Below are positions 9,089 to 17,915 of a stretch of DNA of 64,000 nt, in pieces. The notes under the pieces were generated by a model that worked only from the letters and a program-made list of their open reading frames with translations, had not been told where the DNA came from and did no database searches. Each line of letters opens with the position of its first letter. Position 1 is the stretch's first letter. The stretch covers positions 248,001-312,000 of the forward strand of contig NZ_QXNY01000003.1 in assembly GCF_003572205.1 (NCBI RefSeq), read 5' to 3'. The position numbers and the translations under genes were made by a program. Source of the DNA: Algihabitans albus. Lineage in GTDB: Bacteria; Pseudomonadota; Alphaproteobacteria; Kiloniellales; DSM-21159.

Positions 9089-9954
9089 TGCAGGGCCCCC
9101 TCGAGCTTGGCGTTGTAGGCGTCGATGTCCGCGTTGAACTCGTTCAGATCGAAGGTTACCTCCGCCATCCGCGGCGCGAAGCGGCCCGCTTCGACGTCAG
9201 CGACGGCCGCATCATAGGTCTCGCGATCGATCGGCTTCCACTTGACGATATCCCCCGGGCGGAAGAACACCATGAAGTCCTGCAGATAGCCGATCTCCTG
9301 TTTCGGGTCGAAAATCGGCATCGGCGTGATGCCGAACATCTGGTAGCCGCCGGCGCCACGGACCGAATAGACACAGGAAAAGCAGCCACCATAGCCGACC
9401 GTCAGCTTGGGCGTGTCGGTGCGCGGCCGCAGATACTTGGGCACCTGAATCTGGCGCGCACGCTCGACCATCTGATAGAGAAAGGGCAATCCTGAGACGA
9501 AGCCGACCATCGAGACGAACCAGGGCGCCCCCGAGTGGGCCGCAATGAAGGCCTCGACCGAGTCGTAACCATTGATGCTGGCCGCGTACTCGATATCGGT
9601 CGCGTTGGGGTCCTGGTGACGGTCGCGAAACCGCATCAGCGTCTCGTGCGTCCAGGGATCCTGATAGTACACCGGGATCTCGACGATACGGGTCTGCAAC
9701 CGCGCTTCGGCAGTGTCGGCGGCGGACTCGAGCTGCTTCAGCTCAGTGACCAGGTCGTCCGGCGCGATCTGGTCCGGATCGAACTTGATCTGGAACGAGG
9801 CGTTAGCCGGACAGATTTCGGTCACGCCCTTGATGTCGGCCGCGCGCACGGCGGTCGTGATCGAGAGACTCTTGAAGAAAGCCTCCAGCGACATGGCCTC
9901 GTCGACCTCGACGAAGACATGTTCATCTCCGCCGAAGCTGTATCTCATCGTCAT
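9085..9954 (-). CDS. pxpB: 5-oxoprolinase subunit B (PxpB, KipI)
   Basis: 289 residues of the KipI/allophanate-hydrolase-subunit-1 family (DUF213). The signature stretches are IKFDPDQIAPDDLVTEL, IPVYYQDPWTHET, GFVSGLPFLY and the PxYGGCFSCVYSVRGAGGYQ-like segment; the typical proline-rich PRxxTPKLTVGYGG is present. It is longer than the common 220-240 residue form. The start has a strong AGGAGGGGAGAGG upstream. It is the partner of pxpC (4-bp overlap) and follows the biotin carboxylase by 18 bp. Fused PxpB-PxpC corresponds to the carboxyltransferase part of urea carboxylase. Confidence 0.87.
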   Translation of the reverse strand: MTMRYSFGGDEHVFVEVDEAMSLEAFFKSLSITTAVRAADIKGVTEICPANASFQIKFDPDQIAPDDLVTELKQLESAADTAEARLQTRIVEIPVYYQDPWTHETLMRFRDRHQDPNATDIEYAASINGYDSVEAFIAAHSGAPWFVSMVGFVSGLPFLYQMVERARQIQVPKYLRPRTDTPKLTVGYGGCFSCVYSVRGAGGYQMFGITPMPIFDPKQEIGYLQDFMVFFRPGDIVKWKPIDRETYDAAVADVEAGRFAPRMAEVTFDLNEFNADIDAYNAKLEGALQ

Positions 9955-9972
9955 GACCTCTCCCCTCCTTGG

Positions 9973-11337
9973 TCAGGCGAGTTTAGCCGCGTTGGTCTCG
10001 AGCCAATGTTCCAGCCATCGCGTATGCACGTTGCCCTCTCGGACGCTCTCCTCATCCACGAGCGCGCGAAACAAGGGTGCGGTCGTCGCGATCCCGGCAA
10101 TCTCCAGTTCGGCGAGCGCCGACTTCATACGGTCGATGGCGTGGAGGCGGTCCTCCCCCCACACGATCAACTTGCCGAGCAAGGAGTCGTAGAAGGGCGG
10201 GATGCTACAGCCGGAGTAGAGCAGCGAGTCGAAGCGGACGCCGGGGCCGCCGGGGAGCCTCAGATCGCTGATCGTTCCGGGGCCCGGCAGGAAATTCCTG
10301 GCGGGGTCCTCGGCATTGAGACGAACCTGGATGGCATGGCCGCGCAGAGTGATCTCGTCCTGCCGAAAACGCAGCGGCGCGCCGCCTGCGATCCGCAACA
10401 TCTCCCCGACCAGATCAATGCCGGTGATCCACTCTGTAACCGGATGTTCGACCTGGATACGGGTATTCATCTCGATGAAATAGAAGGCGCCGGTCGCATC
10501 GTCGTAGAGGTACTCGAGGGTGCCCGCACCGGAGTAGCGGACCGAGGCCGACAGCTTCACCGCGGACTCGCAGAGCGCAAGGCGAACATCCTGGGACAGC
10601 GCCGCGGAAGGCGCCTCCTCCCACACCTTCTGCCGGCGTCGCTGCAGGGAGCACTCACGCTCGAAGCAGTGGATCACCCGCTCGCCGTCGCCCAGCACCT
10701 GCACTTCGACATGGCGGGCACGCTCGATCACCTTTTCGATGTAGAGCGCGCCGTCGCCGAAGGCGGCCTGAGCCTCGGCACTCGCCTGCGGGAACAAGCG
10801 CTCGAACTCGGCCATGTCCTGCGCGATCCGAATTCCGCGCCCCCCACCCCCTGCGGCGGCTTTGATCATGGCCGGAAAACCGATGTCCGCCACGGCGGCC
10901 TTAGCAGCCTCGAGATCGGCGACGAGGCCGTCACTCCCCGGCACGGTCGGCACGCCGGCCTCCATCGCCACCTTGCGTGCAGCCACCTTGTCGCCCATCA
11001 GACGGATGGTGTCGCCGGAGGGGCCGACGAAGATCATCCCCGCAGCCGCAACGCGATCGGCAAAAGCGGCGTTCTCGGCCAGGAAACCGTAGCCGGGGTG
11101 CAGGGCATCGGCCCCGCTCCGCTGCGCCGCCGCCAGGATCGCGTCGACATTGAGGTAGGACTTCGCAGCCGGAGCCGGCCCAATCTCGACGGCGTCATCA
11201 GCCAGCTGCACCGCGAGCGAGTCCGCATCGGCGGCACTGTGAACCTGAACGGTGGCGATGCCCTGCTCGCGCGCCGCACGGATGATCCGCACGGCGATCT
11301 CACCTCTGTTGGCGATTAATAATTTTTGGATCGACAT
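9973..11337 (-). CDS. Biotin carboxylase (AccC-like) subunit
   Basis: 454-residue ATP-grasp enzyme that carboxylates the biotin of a carrier protein using bicarbonate and ATP. The N-terminal LLIANRGEIAVRIIRAARE, the HPGYGFLAEN loop, the ATP-grasp glycine loop KAAAGGGGRGIRIA, ERECSLQRRRQKVWEEAPS, and the catalytic EMNTRIQVEHPVTE are all intact. The length equals stand-alone AccC. It is preceded by its carrier gene (28 bp) and followed by pxpB and pxpC rather than by accA/accD, so it is probably dedicated to this operon and not to fatty-acid synthesis. There is no internal truncation. Confidence 0.9.
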   Translation of the reverse strand: MSIQKLLIANRGEIAVRIIRAAREQGIATVQVHSAADADSLAVQLADDAVEIGPAPAAKSYLNVDAILAAAQRSGADALHPGYGFLAENAAFADRVAAAGMIFVGPSGDTIRLMGDKVAARKVAMEAGVPTVPGSDGLVADLEAAKAAVADIGFPAMIKAAAGGGGRGIRIAQDMAEFERLFPQASAEAQAAFGDGALYIEKVIERARHVEVQVLGDGERVIHCFERECSLQRRRQKVWEEAPSAALSQDVRLALCESAVKLSASVRYSGAGTLEYLYDDATGAFYFIEMNTRIQVEHPVTEWITGIDLVGEMLRIAGGAPLRFRQDEITLRGHAIQVRLNAEDPARNFLPGPGTISDLRLPGGPGVRFDSLLYSGCSIPPFYDSLLGKLIVWGEDRLHAIDRMKSALAELEIAGIATTAPLFRALVDEESVREGNVHTRWLEHWLETNAAKLA

Positions 11338-11365
11338 GGTTTGGAGTCTACCGCTTGCGCCACTC

Positions 11366-11608
11366 TTACTCGGACAGTTCGGCGAGCGGCTGCCCGGCCA
11401 TCACAGGGTCCTCGTTCTCGACGAGAAACTTCACCAGCTTGCCGGCGCTGTCCGCTTGGACTTCGTGGAAGGTCTTCATCACCTCGATCAAGCCGATCGT
11501 GTCGCCGACCGCCACGGGATCACCATCCGACTTGTACGGCGGCTGATCGGGCGACGGTTGGCGATAGAACACGCCCGGGAGGTGTGACAGAATCTGCTTG
11601 GTCGCCAT
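11366..11608 (-). CDS. Short biotin carboxyl carrier protein
   Basis: 80-residue biotinyl domain protein. The biotinylation motif is EVMKTF with Lys45 as the predicted biotin site, followed by EVQADSAGKL and EDPVMAGQPL typical of the half-barrel. It lacks the long N-terminal Ala/Pro-rich region of housekeeping AccB, so it is a minimal carrier. It lies between pxpA (49 bp) and the biotin carboxylase (28 bp) in the same operon, and is therefore the likely shuttle between that carboxylase and the PxpBC carboxyltransferase-like pair. Confidence 0.9.
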   Translation of the reverse strand: MATKQILSHLPGVFYRQPSPDQPPYKSDGDPVAVGDTIGLIEVMKTFHEVQADSAGKLVKFLVENEDPVMAGQPLAELSE

Positions 11609-11657
11609 GGCTGTGCGTTTCCCCTGTTACTTCGTCGGCGAGCAGTAGTGGTGCATC

Positions 11658-12386
11658 TCAGGCCACATCGAGCCAAGGCCCCACCGCTTCCTTCACGGCG
11701 CGCGCAACCTCGACCGCGTTGGGTGTATCGGAATGCACGCAGATCGAGTCGGCCCGGACCTTTACGTCCTTGCCGTTGATCGACCGCGTCAGACCCTCCT
11801 TGACCGCGCGGACACAGCGCTTCGCCGCAACAGCGGGATCGGTCGTTCCGTGCTCGCGCGTGATGATCAAGAAACCATCGTCGCCATAGTCCAGATCCGC
11901 GTAGTACTCGGCGACCATCGCGTGGCCGCGCACGGGATAGACGCGCTCGTGCAGGGTGTCGATCATACCCAGCAGCGGCACCTTGAAGACGTCCGCCGCG
12001 TCGCAGACAGCCTGCGCCGCCTCTTCGTTACGAGCCGCCATACCGTAGAGGGCGCCATGTGGCTTGATGTGATTGAGCGGCATTCCCTCGGCTTCGAGGA
12101 ACCCCTTTAGAGCACCGATCTGGTAGATGATGCAGTTCGCCAGCTCTTCCCGCCCGATCTTCATCTCCCGACGGCCGAACCCCTGAAGATCGGGCAGCGA
12201 CGGGTGAGCGCCGACGCTCACGCCATAGGCCTTGGCAAGACGAACCGTGCGACGCATGTGGTTGAAGTCCGAGGCATGGAAACCGCAAGCGACGTTGGCA
12301 ACGGAGACGTGGGGCATCAAACCCTCGTCGTCACCCATGGTGTAGAGGCCGAAACTCTCGCCCATATCGCAGTTGATTGCCGTCAT
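11658..12386 (-). CDS. pxpA: 5-oxoprolinase subunit A (PxpA, LamB/YcsF family)
   Basis: 242-residue LamB/YcsF protein. It begins with the family signature NCDMGESFGLY, then VNVACGFHASD-like VANVACGFHA, GAHPSLPDLQGFGRR, IKPHGALY, and a C-terminal ICVHSD. Conserved His/Asp positions of the YcsF barrel are present. It is the first gene of the operon, facing the LysR gene across a 285-bp gap. PxpA is the ring-opening hydrolase component of 5-oxoprolinase in the known PxpABC enzyme; with biotin-enzyme neighbours the true substrate may be 5-oxoproline or another lactam/cyclic amide. Confidence 0.9.
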   Translation of the reverse strand: MTAINCDMGESFGLYTMGDDEGLMPHVSVANVACGFHASDFNHMRRTVRLAKAYGVSVGAHPSLPDLQGFGRREMKIGREELANCIIYQIGALKGFLEAEGMPLNHIKPHGALYGMAARNEEAAQAVCDAADVFKVPLLGMIDTLHERVYPVRGHAMVAEYYADLDYGDDGFLIITREHGTTDPAVAAKRCVRAVKEGLTRSINGKDVKVRADSICVHSDTPNAVEVARAVKEAVGPWLDVA

Positions 12387-12553
12387 GCCGTTCCTCCACA
12401 GCTTGCCTTGCGCAGTTGCGCGCTGTCTCAGGATCTCGCGCCATCCCGTTGGCTCAACCCTGTATCGCGCTCTTCCACTTGTTCATCTGCCGGGCGTAGC
12501 GGCAGCCTCGCGGGGCGCCTACGCCAAACCGGAGTGTTGCGTATCCAAGGCGA

Positions 12554-12580
12554 TATGCGAAATAGAAAATATTGCGCATA
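12554..12580. promoter_or_regulatory. Candidate LysR-type operator in the pxpA-lysR divergent region
   Basis: TATGCGAAATA, 5 nt, TATTGCGCATA: 11-bp arms with one mismatch, in an AT-rich patch of the 285-bp divergent intergenic region. LysR-family sites are typically interrupted dyads of this size. It is 91 bp upstream of the lysR start and about 168 bp upstream of pxpA. A weak sigma70-like pair (TTGCGC, 17 bp, TAATAC) reading toward lysR overlaps its right arm, which would fit autorepression. The rest of 12387-12671 shows no gene. Confidence 0.55.
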
Positions 12581-12671
12581 GGTATCTGATTTTCTAATAC
12601 TGCATCGATCACGCATGAGGCTGGCTCCCTCGCGCGGACGCGCTATCCGACAGTTTTAAGGGCACCGAGGG

Positions 12672-13592
12672 ATGAGCGTTTCCTTCCGACATATCCGCTA
12701 CTTCCTGGCCGCCGCCGAAGCAGGGCAGATCTCGCGCGCCGCCATAGATCTCGGTGTTTCCCAATCGGCTGTGACGGCTGCGGTGAAGGACCTTGAGCAA
12801 CGGGTGGGTACGAAGCTGTTCGAGCGCCACGCCCAAGGTGTGTCGCTGACCCTCGAAGGCAGCCGTTTCGTCGGCCACGCGCGCAACATCGTCACCTCGG
12901 TCAACGAAGCGCTCCGGCTCGAGAAAGACTCAGCACGTGAGGTCACGGGCAAGGTTCGTGTCGGAGTCACCTATACGGTTGCCGGCTACTTCCTGCCGCA
13001 ACAGCTCGCGCGCTTCTCGCGCAGCTTCCCGGGCGTGACCGTCGAACTCCGCGAAGCACCGCGCGCGTCCATCGAGGAAGACCTCGTCGCAGGTCGGCTG
13101 GATACGGCCGTACTTCTCACGTCGAACATCGAAACTCGGGATCGCCTGGATAAGGAAACCTTGATCCGGTCGCGCCGACGCCTTTGGCTTCCTCTCGACC
13201 ATCCGCTGCAGCAGGCGGAGCAAATCGACCTCGCGGACCTGGTCGAGGAGCCCTACGTGATGCTGACGGTCGACGAAGCCGCACAGACGGCCGGGCGCTA
13301 CTGGGAGCGCGCGAATCTCACACCCCGCGTGATCTTCGAGACCTCCTCTGTCGAGGCGGTGCGCAGCCTCGTCGCCAACGGCATGGGCATCACTATCCTG
13401 TCGGACATGGTGTACCGGCCCTGGTCCCTCGAGGGGCAACGTATCGAAACACGCCAGGTGACGGAGCCGATACCCAGCATGGACGTGGGTCTCGCCTGGG
13501 CGCGCGGCGCCGACCTGTCCCCGGCCACGCGCGCTTTCCGCGACCACCTGAGCCTGACCTTCAACGGGGCCGGCCATTCTCTGGCCACCTGA
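12672..13592 (+). CDS. LysR-family transcriptional regulator
   Basis: 306 residues with the N-terminal winged HTH (FRHIRYFLAAAEAGQISRAAIDLGVSQSAVTAAVKDLE, residues 4-45) and a LysR substrate-binding domain from about residue 90. It is divergent from the pxp-biotin operon, the usual position for its controller, and probably responds to the pathway substrate. It is convergent with the SDR gene downstream, separated by 27 bp that contain only a 6-bp inverted repeat (13605-13620). Confidence 0.9.
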   Translation: MSVSFRHIRYFLAAAEAGQISRAAIDLGVSQSAVTAAVKDLEQRVGTKLFERHAQGVSLTLEGSRFVGHARNIVTSVNEALRLEKDSAREVTGKVRVGVTYTVAGYFLPQQLARFSRSFPGVTVELREAPRASIEEDLVAGRLDTAVLLTSNIETRDRLDKETLIRSRRRLWLPLDHPLQQAEQIDLADLVEEPYVMLTVDEAAQTAGRYWERANLTPRVIFETSSVEAVRSLVANGMGITILSDMVYRPWSLEGQRIETRQVTEPIPSMDVGLAWARGADLSPATRAFRDHLSLTFNGAGHSLAT

Positions 13593-13619
13593 GCGAAACC
13601 GGCCACCTTGAATCCAAGG

Positions 13620-14402
13620 TCAATCGGCGGTCCAACCTCCGTCGACCATCAAGGCCGTTCCGGTGACCAGCGCGGCCGCATCGGAAGCCAGGTAGACCAC
13701 GCCACCCATGACGTCGGACACCTCGCCGACCCGGCCGAGCTTGATCTTATCTTCGATCCAGCGAACCCGGTTGGGATCGTCGAAGGTCGGTTGGGTCAAA
13801 GGCGTGCGAACGAAGGTCGGGCAGAGCGTATTCACCCGGATGCCGTGGCCGCCCCATTCGATCGCCATGGCCTTGGTAAAACCCTCGACGGCGAACTTCG
13901 AGGCACAGTAGACCGCGCGATCGACACCGCCCACATGCCCCATCTGGCTTGAGAGAGTGATCAGAGAGCCCGGCTTTCCGGCGGCGATCAATCCCCGAGC
14001 GACAGCCTGCGTGAGGAAGTAGGCCCCCCGCAGGTTCAGATCGACGACAGCGTCGAAGTCAGCCGTCTCCGTCTCCGCGGCCGGCCCGTGTCGCGCGAGA
14101 CCAGCGCTGTTGACCAGCACGTCGAAGGGTCCCCTTTCGGAGACGGCGCGGGCCGTGGCGGCGACATCGGCGACATCGAGCGCCAAGGCATCGGCCAACC
14201 AGCCTCGCTCTCTAAAGGCAGTGGTCAATGCCTCGAGTCTGGGCAGGTTTCTTGCCGCCAGCACCACACGGGCGCCGGCATCGGCCAAGGCGACAGCGCA
14301 ACCCAGTCCTATGCCGGACGAGGCACCCGCGACCAGCGCCGTCCTGCCGTCCAGACGGAAGCTCGGGGGGCTCGGAAGCTCTATCGTCGAGGGATCGGTC
14401 AT
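13620..14402 (-). CDS. SDR-family NAD(P)-dependent oxidoreductase
   Basis: 260-residue classical short-chain dehydrogenase. The cofactor motif is GASSGIG (about 27-33), NSAGLA lies in the fourth strand, the catalytic Ser is in LSSQMG and YxxxK is YCASK. It follows the HisD-family gene by 98 bp, last in the TAXI-TRAP-dehydrogenase operon. In described dihydroxypropanesulfonate (DHPS) clusters an SDR (HpsO/HpsP) interconverts the C2 alcohol and ketone ahead of the HisD-family HpsN, so a polyol or sulfonated polyol dehydrogenase is a reasonable inference; specificity cannot be read directly. Confidence 0.85.
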   Translation of the reverse strand: MTDPSTIELPSPPSFRLDGRTALVAGASSGIGLGCAVALADAGARVVLAARNLPRLEALTTAFRERGWLADALALDVADVAATARAVSERGPFDVLVNSAGLARHGPAAETETADFDAVVDLNLRGAYFLTQAVARGLIAAGKPGSLITLSSQMGHVGGVDRAVYCASKFAVEGFTKAMAIEWGGHGIRVNTLCPTFVRTPLTQPTFDDPNRVRWIEDKIKLGRVGEVSDVMGGVVYLASDAAALVTGTALMVDGGWTAD

Positions 14403-14500
14403 AGGAGTCTTTTCCTCCCGCTCCAGAAGTAGATCGTCAGGCGGGCTCGGCCGACCGCAACCGGCACGACGGGCACCGAACCGGCAAGGACCGCCAAGGC

Positions 14501-15808
14501 TTACTCCGCCGCCGCACCGTAGGGAACGTTCTTACCCCCGTAGCGCCGGACCCGCACATTGGCCTGTTCGGCATGAGCGACAAAGCCCTCCAGCATGCTC
14601 AAACGCGAGCAGTAGGAGCCGATGAGAGCGGCCGCCTCGTCGGTCGTGACTCTCTGATAGCTATGCGTCTTGAGATACTTGCCGACCCAGAGACCGCCGG
14701 TGTAGCGCCCTGCCTTCTTGGTCGGCAGGGTATGGTTGGTTCCGATCACCTTGTCGCCGTTGGCCACGTTGGTGCGTGCGCCGAGAAAAAGAGCGCCGTA
14801 GCAGGTCATATGCTCGAGGAACCAGTCGTCACGGTCGGTCATGACCTGCACGTGCTCGGACGCGATCTCCTCGCTGGCCCGGAGCATCTCCTCGTAGGTT
14901 TCGCAGAGAATCACCTCGCCGTAGTCGCGCCAGGAGACCGACGCGGTGTCGGCCGTCGGCAGGATCTCCAGCAGCCGCTCGATTTCAAGCATCGTCTGTT
15001 CGGCCAGGCGGCGCGAGTTCGTGACCAGAACGGCAGGCGAGTTGTAGCCATGCTCGGCTTGGCCCAGCAGGTCGGTTGCGCAGATCTCGGCGTCGACCGT
15101 CTCGTCGGCGATGACCATGGTCTCCGTCGGTCCGGCGAAGAGGTCGATACCGACGCGTCCGAAGAGCTGCCGCTTCGCCTCGGCCACATAGGCGTTGCCC
15201 GGCCCGACCAGCATGTGGACCGGATCGATCGTTTCTGTCCCCAGCGCCATGGCACCGACGGCCTGAATTCCACCGAGCACATAGATCTCATGAGCGCCAC
15301 CGAGATGCATGGCCGCGATCACGGCCGGGTTCGGTTCGCCCTTGAACGGCGGCGTCGCGGCCACGATCCGTGGCACGCCGGCGACCGCGGCCGTCAGCAC
15401 GGACATGTGGGCGGAGGCCACCATCGGAAACTTCCCGGCGGGGACATAACAGCCCACCGACTGGACCGGGATGTTCTTATGACCGAGCACGACACCAGGC
15501 ATGGTCTCGATCTCGACATCCTGCATCGAAGCGCGCTGCGCTTCGGCAAAGGTGCGCACCTGAGTCTGAGCGAAAGCGATATCTTCCATGTCACGCGCCG
15601 AGACCCGGTTAAGCAGCGCTTCGATTTCAGAGGCCGACAGACGGAAGGCTGCCGGACTGTAACCGTCGAACTTCTCGCTCAACTCCCGCACCGCGCTGTC
15701 GCCCCGCGTTTCGATGAGCTGCAGCGTCTGCTCGACCACTTGACGCACCTTGGCGTCATCAGCGGCGCGCGCCTCTTCCTGCTTCCCTCGTTTCAGATAC
15801 TCGATCAT
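14501..15808 (-). CDS. HisD-family dehydrogenase, HpsN (sulfopropanediol 3-dehydrogenase)-like
   Basis: 435-residue member of the histidinol dehydrogenase family, oxidising a primary alcohol to a carboxylate in two NAD steps. The zinc/catalytic pattern is kept: Q250-A-E-H253, the SEHVQV pair (Glu-His), [13 protein letters not shown] and a C-terminal His in FVAHAEQ. The start at 15808 has GAGGA upstream; a longer in-frame extension reads into low-quality sequence and overlaps the TRAP gene. The context (TAXI-TRAP transporter, SDR, LacI) and the absence of his genes argue against histidine biosynthesis. HpsN of the DHPS pathway is the best described relative of this catabolic branch, but other vicinal diols are possible. 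Confidence 0.8.
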   Translation of the reverse strand: MIEYLKRGKQEEARAADDAKVRQVVEQTLQLIETRGDSAVRELSEKFDGYSPAAFRLSASEIEALLNRVSARDMEDIAFAQTQVRTFAEAQRASMQDVEIETMPGVVLGHKNIPVQSVGCYVPAGKFPMVASAHMSVLTAAVAGVPRIVAATPPFKGEPNPAVIAAMHLGGAHEIYVLGGIQAVGAMALGTETIDPVHMLVGPGNAYVAEAKRQLFGRVGIDLFAGPTETMVIADETVDAEICATDLLGQAEHGYNSPAVLVTNSRRLAEQTMLEIERLLEILPTADTASVSWRDYGEVILCETYEEMLRASEEIASEHVQVMTDRDDWFLEHMTCYGALFLGARTNVANGDKVIGTNHTLPTKKAGRYTGGLWVGKYLKTHSYQRVTTDEAAALIGSYCSRLSMLEGFVAHAEQANVRVRRYGGKNVPYGAAAE

Positions 15809-15890
15809 GACATCCTCGTCTGTTGCGAAATCGGTTTCTCCACCGGCCCGGGCGCGGCATGGCAATCTGGCAGGGCTGCATATCGCTGGC

Positions 15891-17798
15891 TCACGGGCCC
15901 GCACCGAACGCAGGACGGCGCTCCAGCGCGCGCGTCCCGAATTCCAGGGTCGCATAGGCGGCCAGAGCCGCGAGTGTCGCCGACCATTCGGGCATAAGCG
16001 CCAGACCGGCCGGCAGCAGCCACGCCACGGCCGAGTAACCGCCTTGACCCAGCACCGCCCGGCCGGCGAGCAGGCTGGCAGCCGACAGGCAGAAGATGAC
16101 ACCGGTCGCGGCGGCCATGGCGATCTCTTCCAATCCGCCTTGGGCCAGCATTCCCGGATAGATCAGGAACAGCATCGGCAGGACGTAGACCGTGGCGGCA
16201 AGGCGCACTGCCTGTCCCGCGACCCTTGCCCAGGGCGACTGTGCGATGGCCGCGGCGACGAACACCCCGACGCAGACCGGCGGCGTGATCACCGAGAGTG
16301 TCGCATAGTAGAGGACGAAGAAGTGCACCACCAAGGGATCGAGCCCTTGCTGGATCAGCGCAGGTGCGAAAACCGCAGCGACCAGCACGTAGGCGGCCGA
16401 GGTCGGAAGTCCCATACCGGCGATCAGGCAGACCACAGCCATGATCGCTGCCACGGCAAAGGTCTGCCCGCCGGCCCCTTGCAGAATCATGCTGGTCGCG
16501 GCAACGCCGAACCCGGTCAGATTCAGAACACCCACGAAGACCTGCGCGGCGACCAGCAAGACACCGACCGTCACCACGCCGCGGCCGCCATCGACCAGCG
16601 AACGCCAGAGCGTTCCGACCGCTCCGCGCCAGCCCTCACCCCCAAGAACTTGGAGCGTGATGCTGGTGCCCATCATGCCGATCATGCCGTAGCAGGCGGT
16701 CAAAGCGATCGAGCGGCCCTGGGCAATGCCGACCCCGAGCCCGATCACCGCGGCGATAATGGGGGCCATCCGGCGCCAGTTCAGCGCCGTGCGCCAATCC
16801 GGCAAATCCTCGGTATCCACCCGTCCAAGGTTCTTGCGCTTGGCGACGTAGTGCACCGTCGTCAGGACACTGAGGTAGAAGAGAAATGCTGGCAGAACGG
16901 CAGCCAGAGCGATTTCCCAGTAGTTGATGTTGACCAACTCGGCCATCACGAAGGCGGCCGTGCCCATGATCGGTGGCGCCAACTGACCGCCGGTCGAAGC
17001 CACGGCCTCGACCGCGCCGGCGAAGCTCTTCGGGTAGCCCAAGCGTTTCATCAGCGGAATGGTGAAGTTGCCGGTAGTAGCCACGTTGGCGACGGTCGAG
17101 CCATTGATCGAACCGAACAGGCCGGAGGCGATGGTCGCGATCTTGGCAGCCCCGCCGGTGGCTTTGCCGCCGGCGCGCGCCGAAAGATCGAAGAAAGTCT
17201 GGCCGGCGCCGGTGTGCAGCAACATCGCCCCGAACAAGACGAAAGCCGCCAGCGTCGTCGAGGCGACATTGACCAGAAGCCCCCAGAGCCCCCGGTCCGA
17301 CAGGTAAACCACCTCGGTCAGATAGGCCACATCGAAACCGCGATGACCGAAGTCGCCGGGAATCAAATGCCCGAAAAGAGCGTAAGCGAGCGACAACAGC
17401 ACGATTGCCGGAAACAGCAGGCTGCCGGTGACCCGTCGGGATAGCTCGAGCACGACGAGCACCGCACTCGCTGCCAAGGCCATCTCGTGCGGCTGAGCCC
17501 AGGGAAGCTCCGTCATGATGCGCTCGAAATTCATCACGACGTAGACGCTGGAGACAACCAGGGCGCCCGCCAGCACGATATCGAACGTCAATCCCCAACG
17601 GCGCCACGTCTTGCCAGCGCCAAGAGGAAACATCACGAACCCCAGAACGCCGATCACGGAAACGAAGACCGCGCGCTGAATCAGAGATTCGAAGGCGCCG
17701 AAGAAGGAGGTGTAGAGGACGAAGAGGCCGAGGGCGCCAGCCAACGCCAAAGTCAGCTTGTCCCTGACCGTCCCCAACTCCCTTTTACTTTCGCTCAT
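15891..17798 (-). CDS. TRAP transporter fused 4TM-12TM permease (TAXI-associated)
   Basis: 635-residue multi-spanning protein joining the small (DctQ-like) and large (DctM-like) TRAP membrane components. Hallmarks of the large part are [50 protein letters not shown] and [12 protein letters not shown], plus the second inverted-repeat signature [12 protein letters not shown]. It follows the TAXI binding-protein gene across a 10-bp-stem hairpin and precedes the HpsN-like gene by 82 bp. It would import an organic acid or sulfonate with Na+ or H+. Confidence 0.92.
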   Translation of the reverse strand: MSESKRELGTVRDKLTLALAGALGLFVLYTSFFGAFESLIQRAVFVSVIGVLGFVMFPLGAGKTWRRWGLTFDIVLAGALVVSSVYVVMNFERIMTELPWAQPHEMALAASAVLVVLELSRRVTGSLLFPAIVLLSLAYALFGHLIPGDFGHRGFDVAYLTEVVYLSDRGLWGLLVNVASTTLAAFVLFGAMLLHTGAGQTFFDLSARAGGKATGGAAKIATIASGLFGSINGSTVANVATTGNFTIPLMKRLGYPKSFAGAVEAVASTGGQLAPPIMGTAAFVMAELVNINYWEIALAAVLPAFLFYLSVLTTVHYVAKRKNLGRVDTEDLPDWRTALNWRRMAPIIAAVIGLGVGIAQGRSIALTACYGMIGMMGTSITLQVLGGEGWRGAVGTLWRSLVDGGRGVVTVGVLLVAAQVFVGVLNLTGFGVAATSMILQGAGGQTFAVAAIMAVVCLIAGMGLPTSAAYVLVAAVFAPALIQQGLDPLVVHFFVLYYATLSVITPPVCVGVFVAAAIAQSPWARVAGQAVRLAATVYVLPMLFLIYPGMLAQGGLEEIAMAAATGVIFCLSAASLLAGRAVLGQGGYSAVAWLLPAGLALMPEWSATLAALAAYATLEFGTRALERRPAFGAGP

Positions 17799-17862
17799 GA
17801 TAAGCTGCGACCTCCGTACGCCCAGCGCTCATGTGACCGATGGCGGGAGAGCGGATCAGTAG

Positions 17863-17886
17863 GGCGGCGGTCCGAAGACCGCCGCC
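17863..17886. repeat. Hairpin between TAXI binding protein and permease genes
   Basis: Perfect 10-bp stem GGCGGCGGTC / GACCGCCGCC with a CGAA tetraloop and no T-tract, 29 bp after the binding-protein stop. This is the position where such structures protect the upstream mRNA or attenuate the permease message, giving more binding protein than permease. Confidence 0.6.
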
Positions 17887-17915
17887 TCTGTCGTCGAGAG
17901 AAACCGCGAGGACGC

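Noticed and set aside
9535-11319. 594-residue plus-strand open frame
   Set aside because: It runs antisense across pxpB and the biotin carboxylase, shows no domain, and is a by-product of high GC in a well-conserved gene.
9973-11608. Housekeeping acetyl-CoA carboxylase accB/accC
   Set aside because: The carrier is a minimal 80-residue form and both genes lie inside a pxpA-pxpB-pxpC-bioY operon with no carboxyltransferase accA/accD, so a dedicated role is more likely.
14501-15808. Histidinol dehydrogenase of histidine biosynthesis
   Set aside because: The fold and zinc ligands match, but the neighbours are a TAXI-TRAP transporter, an SDR and a LacI regulator, and no other his gene is present. 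A catabolic HpsN-like role fits better.
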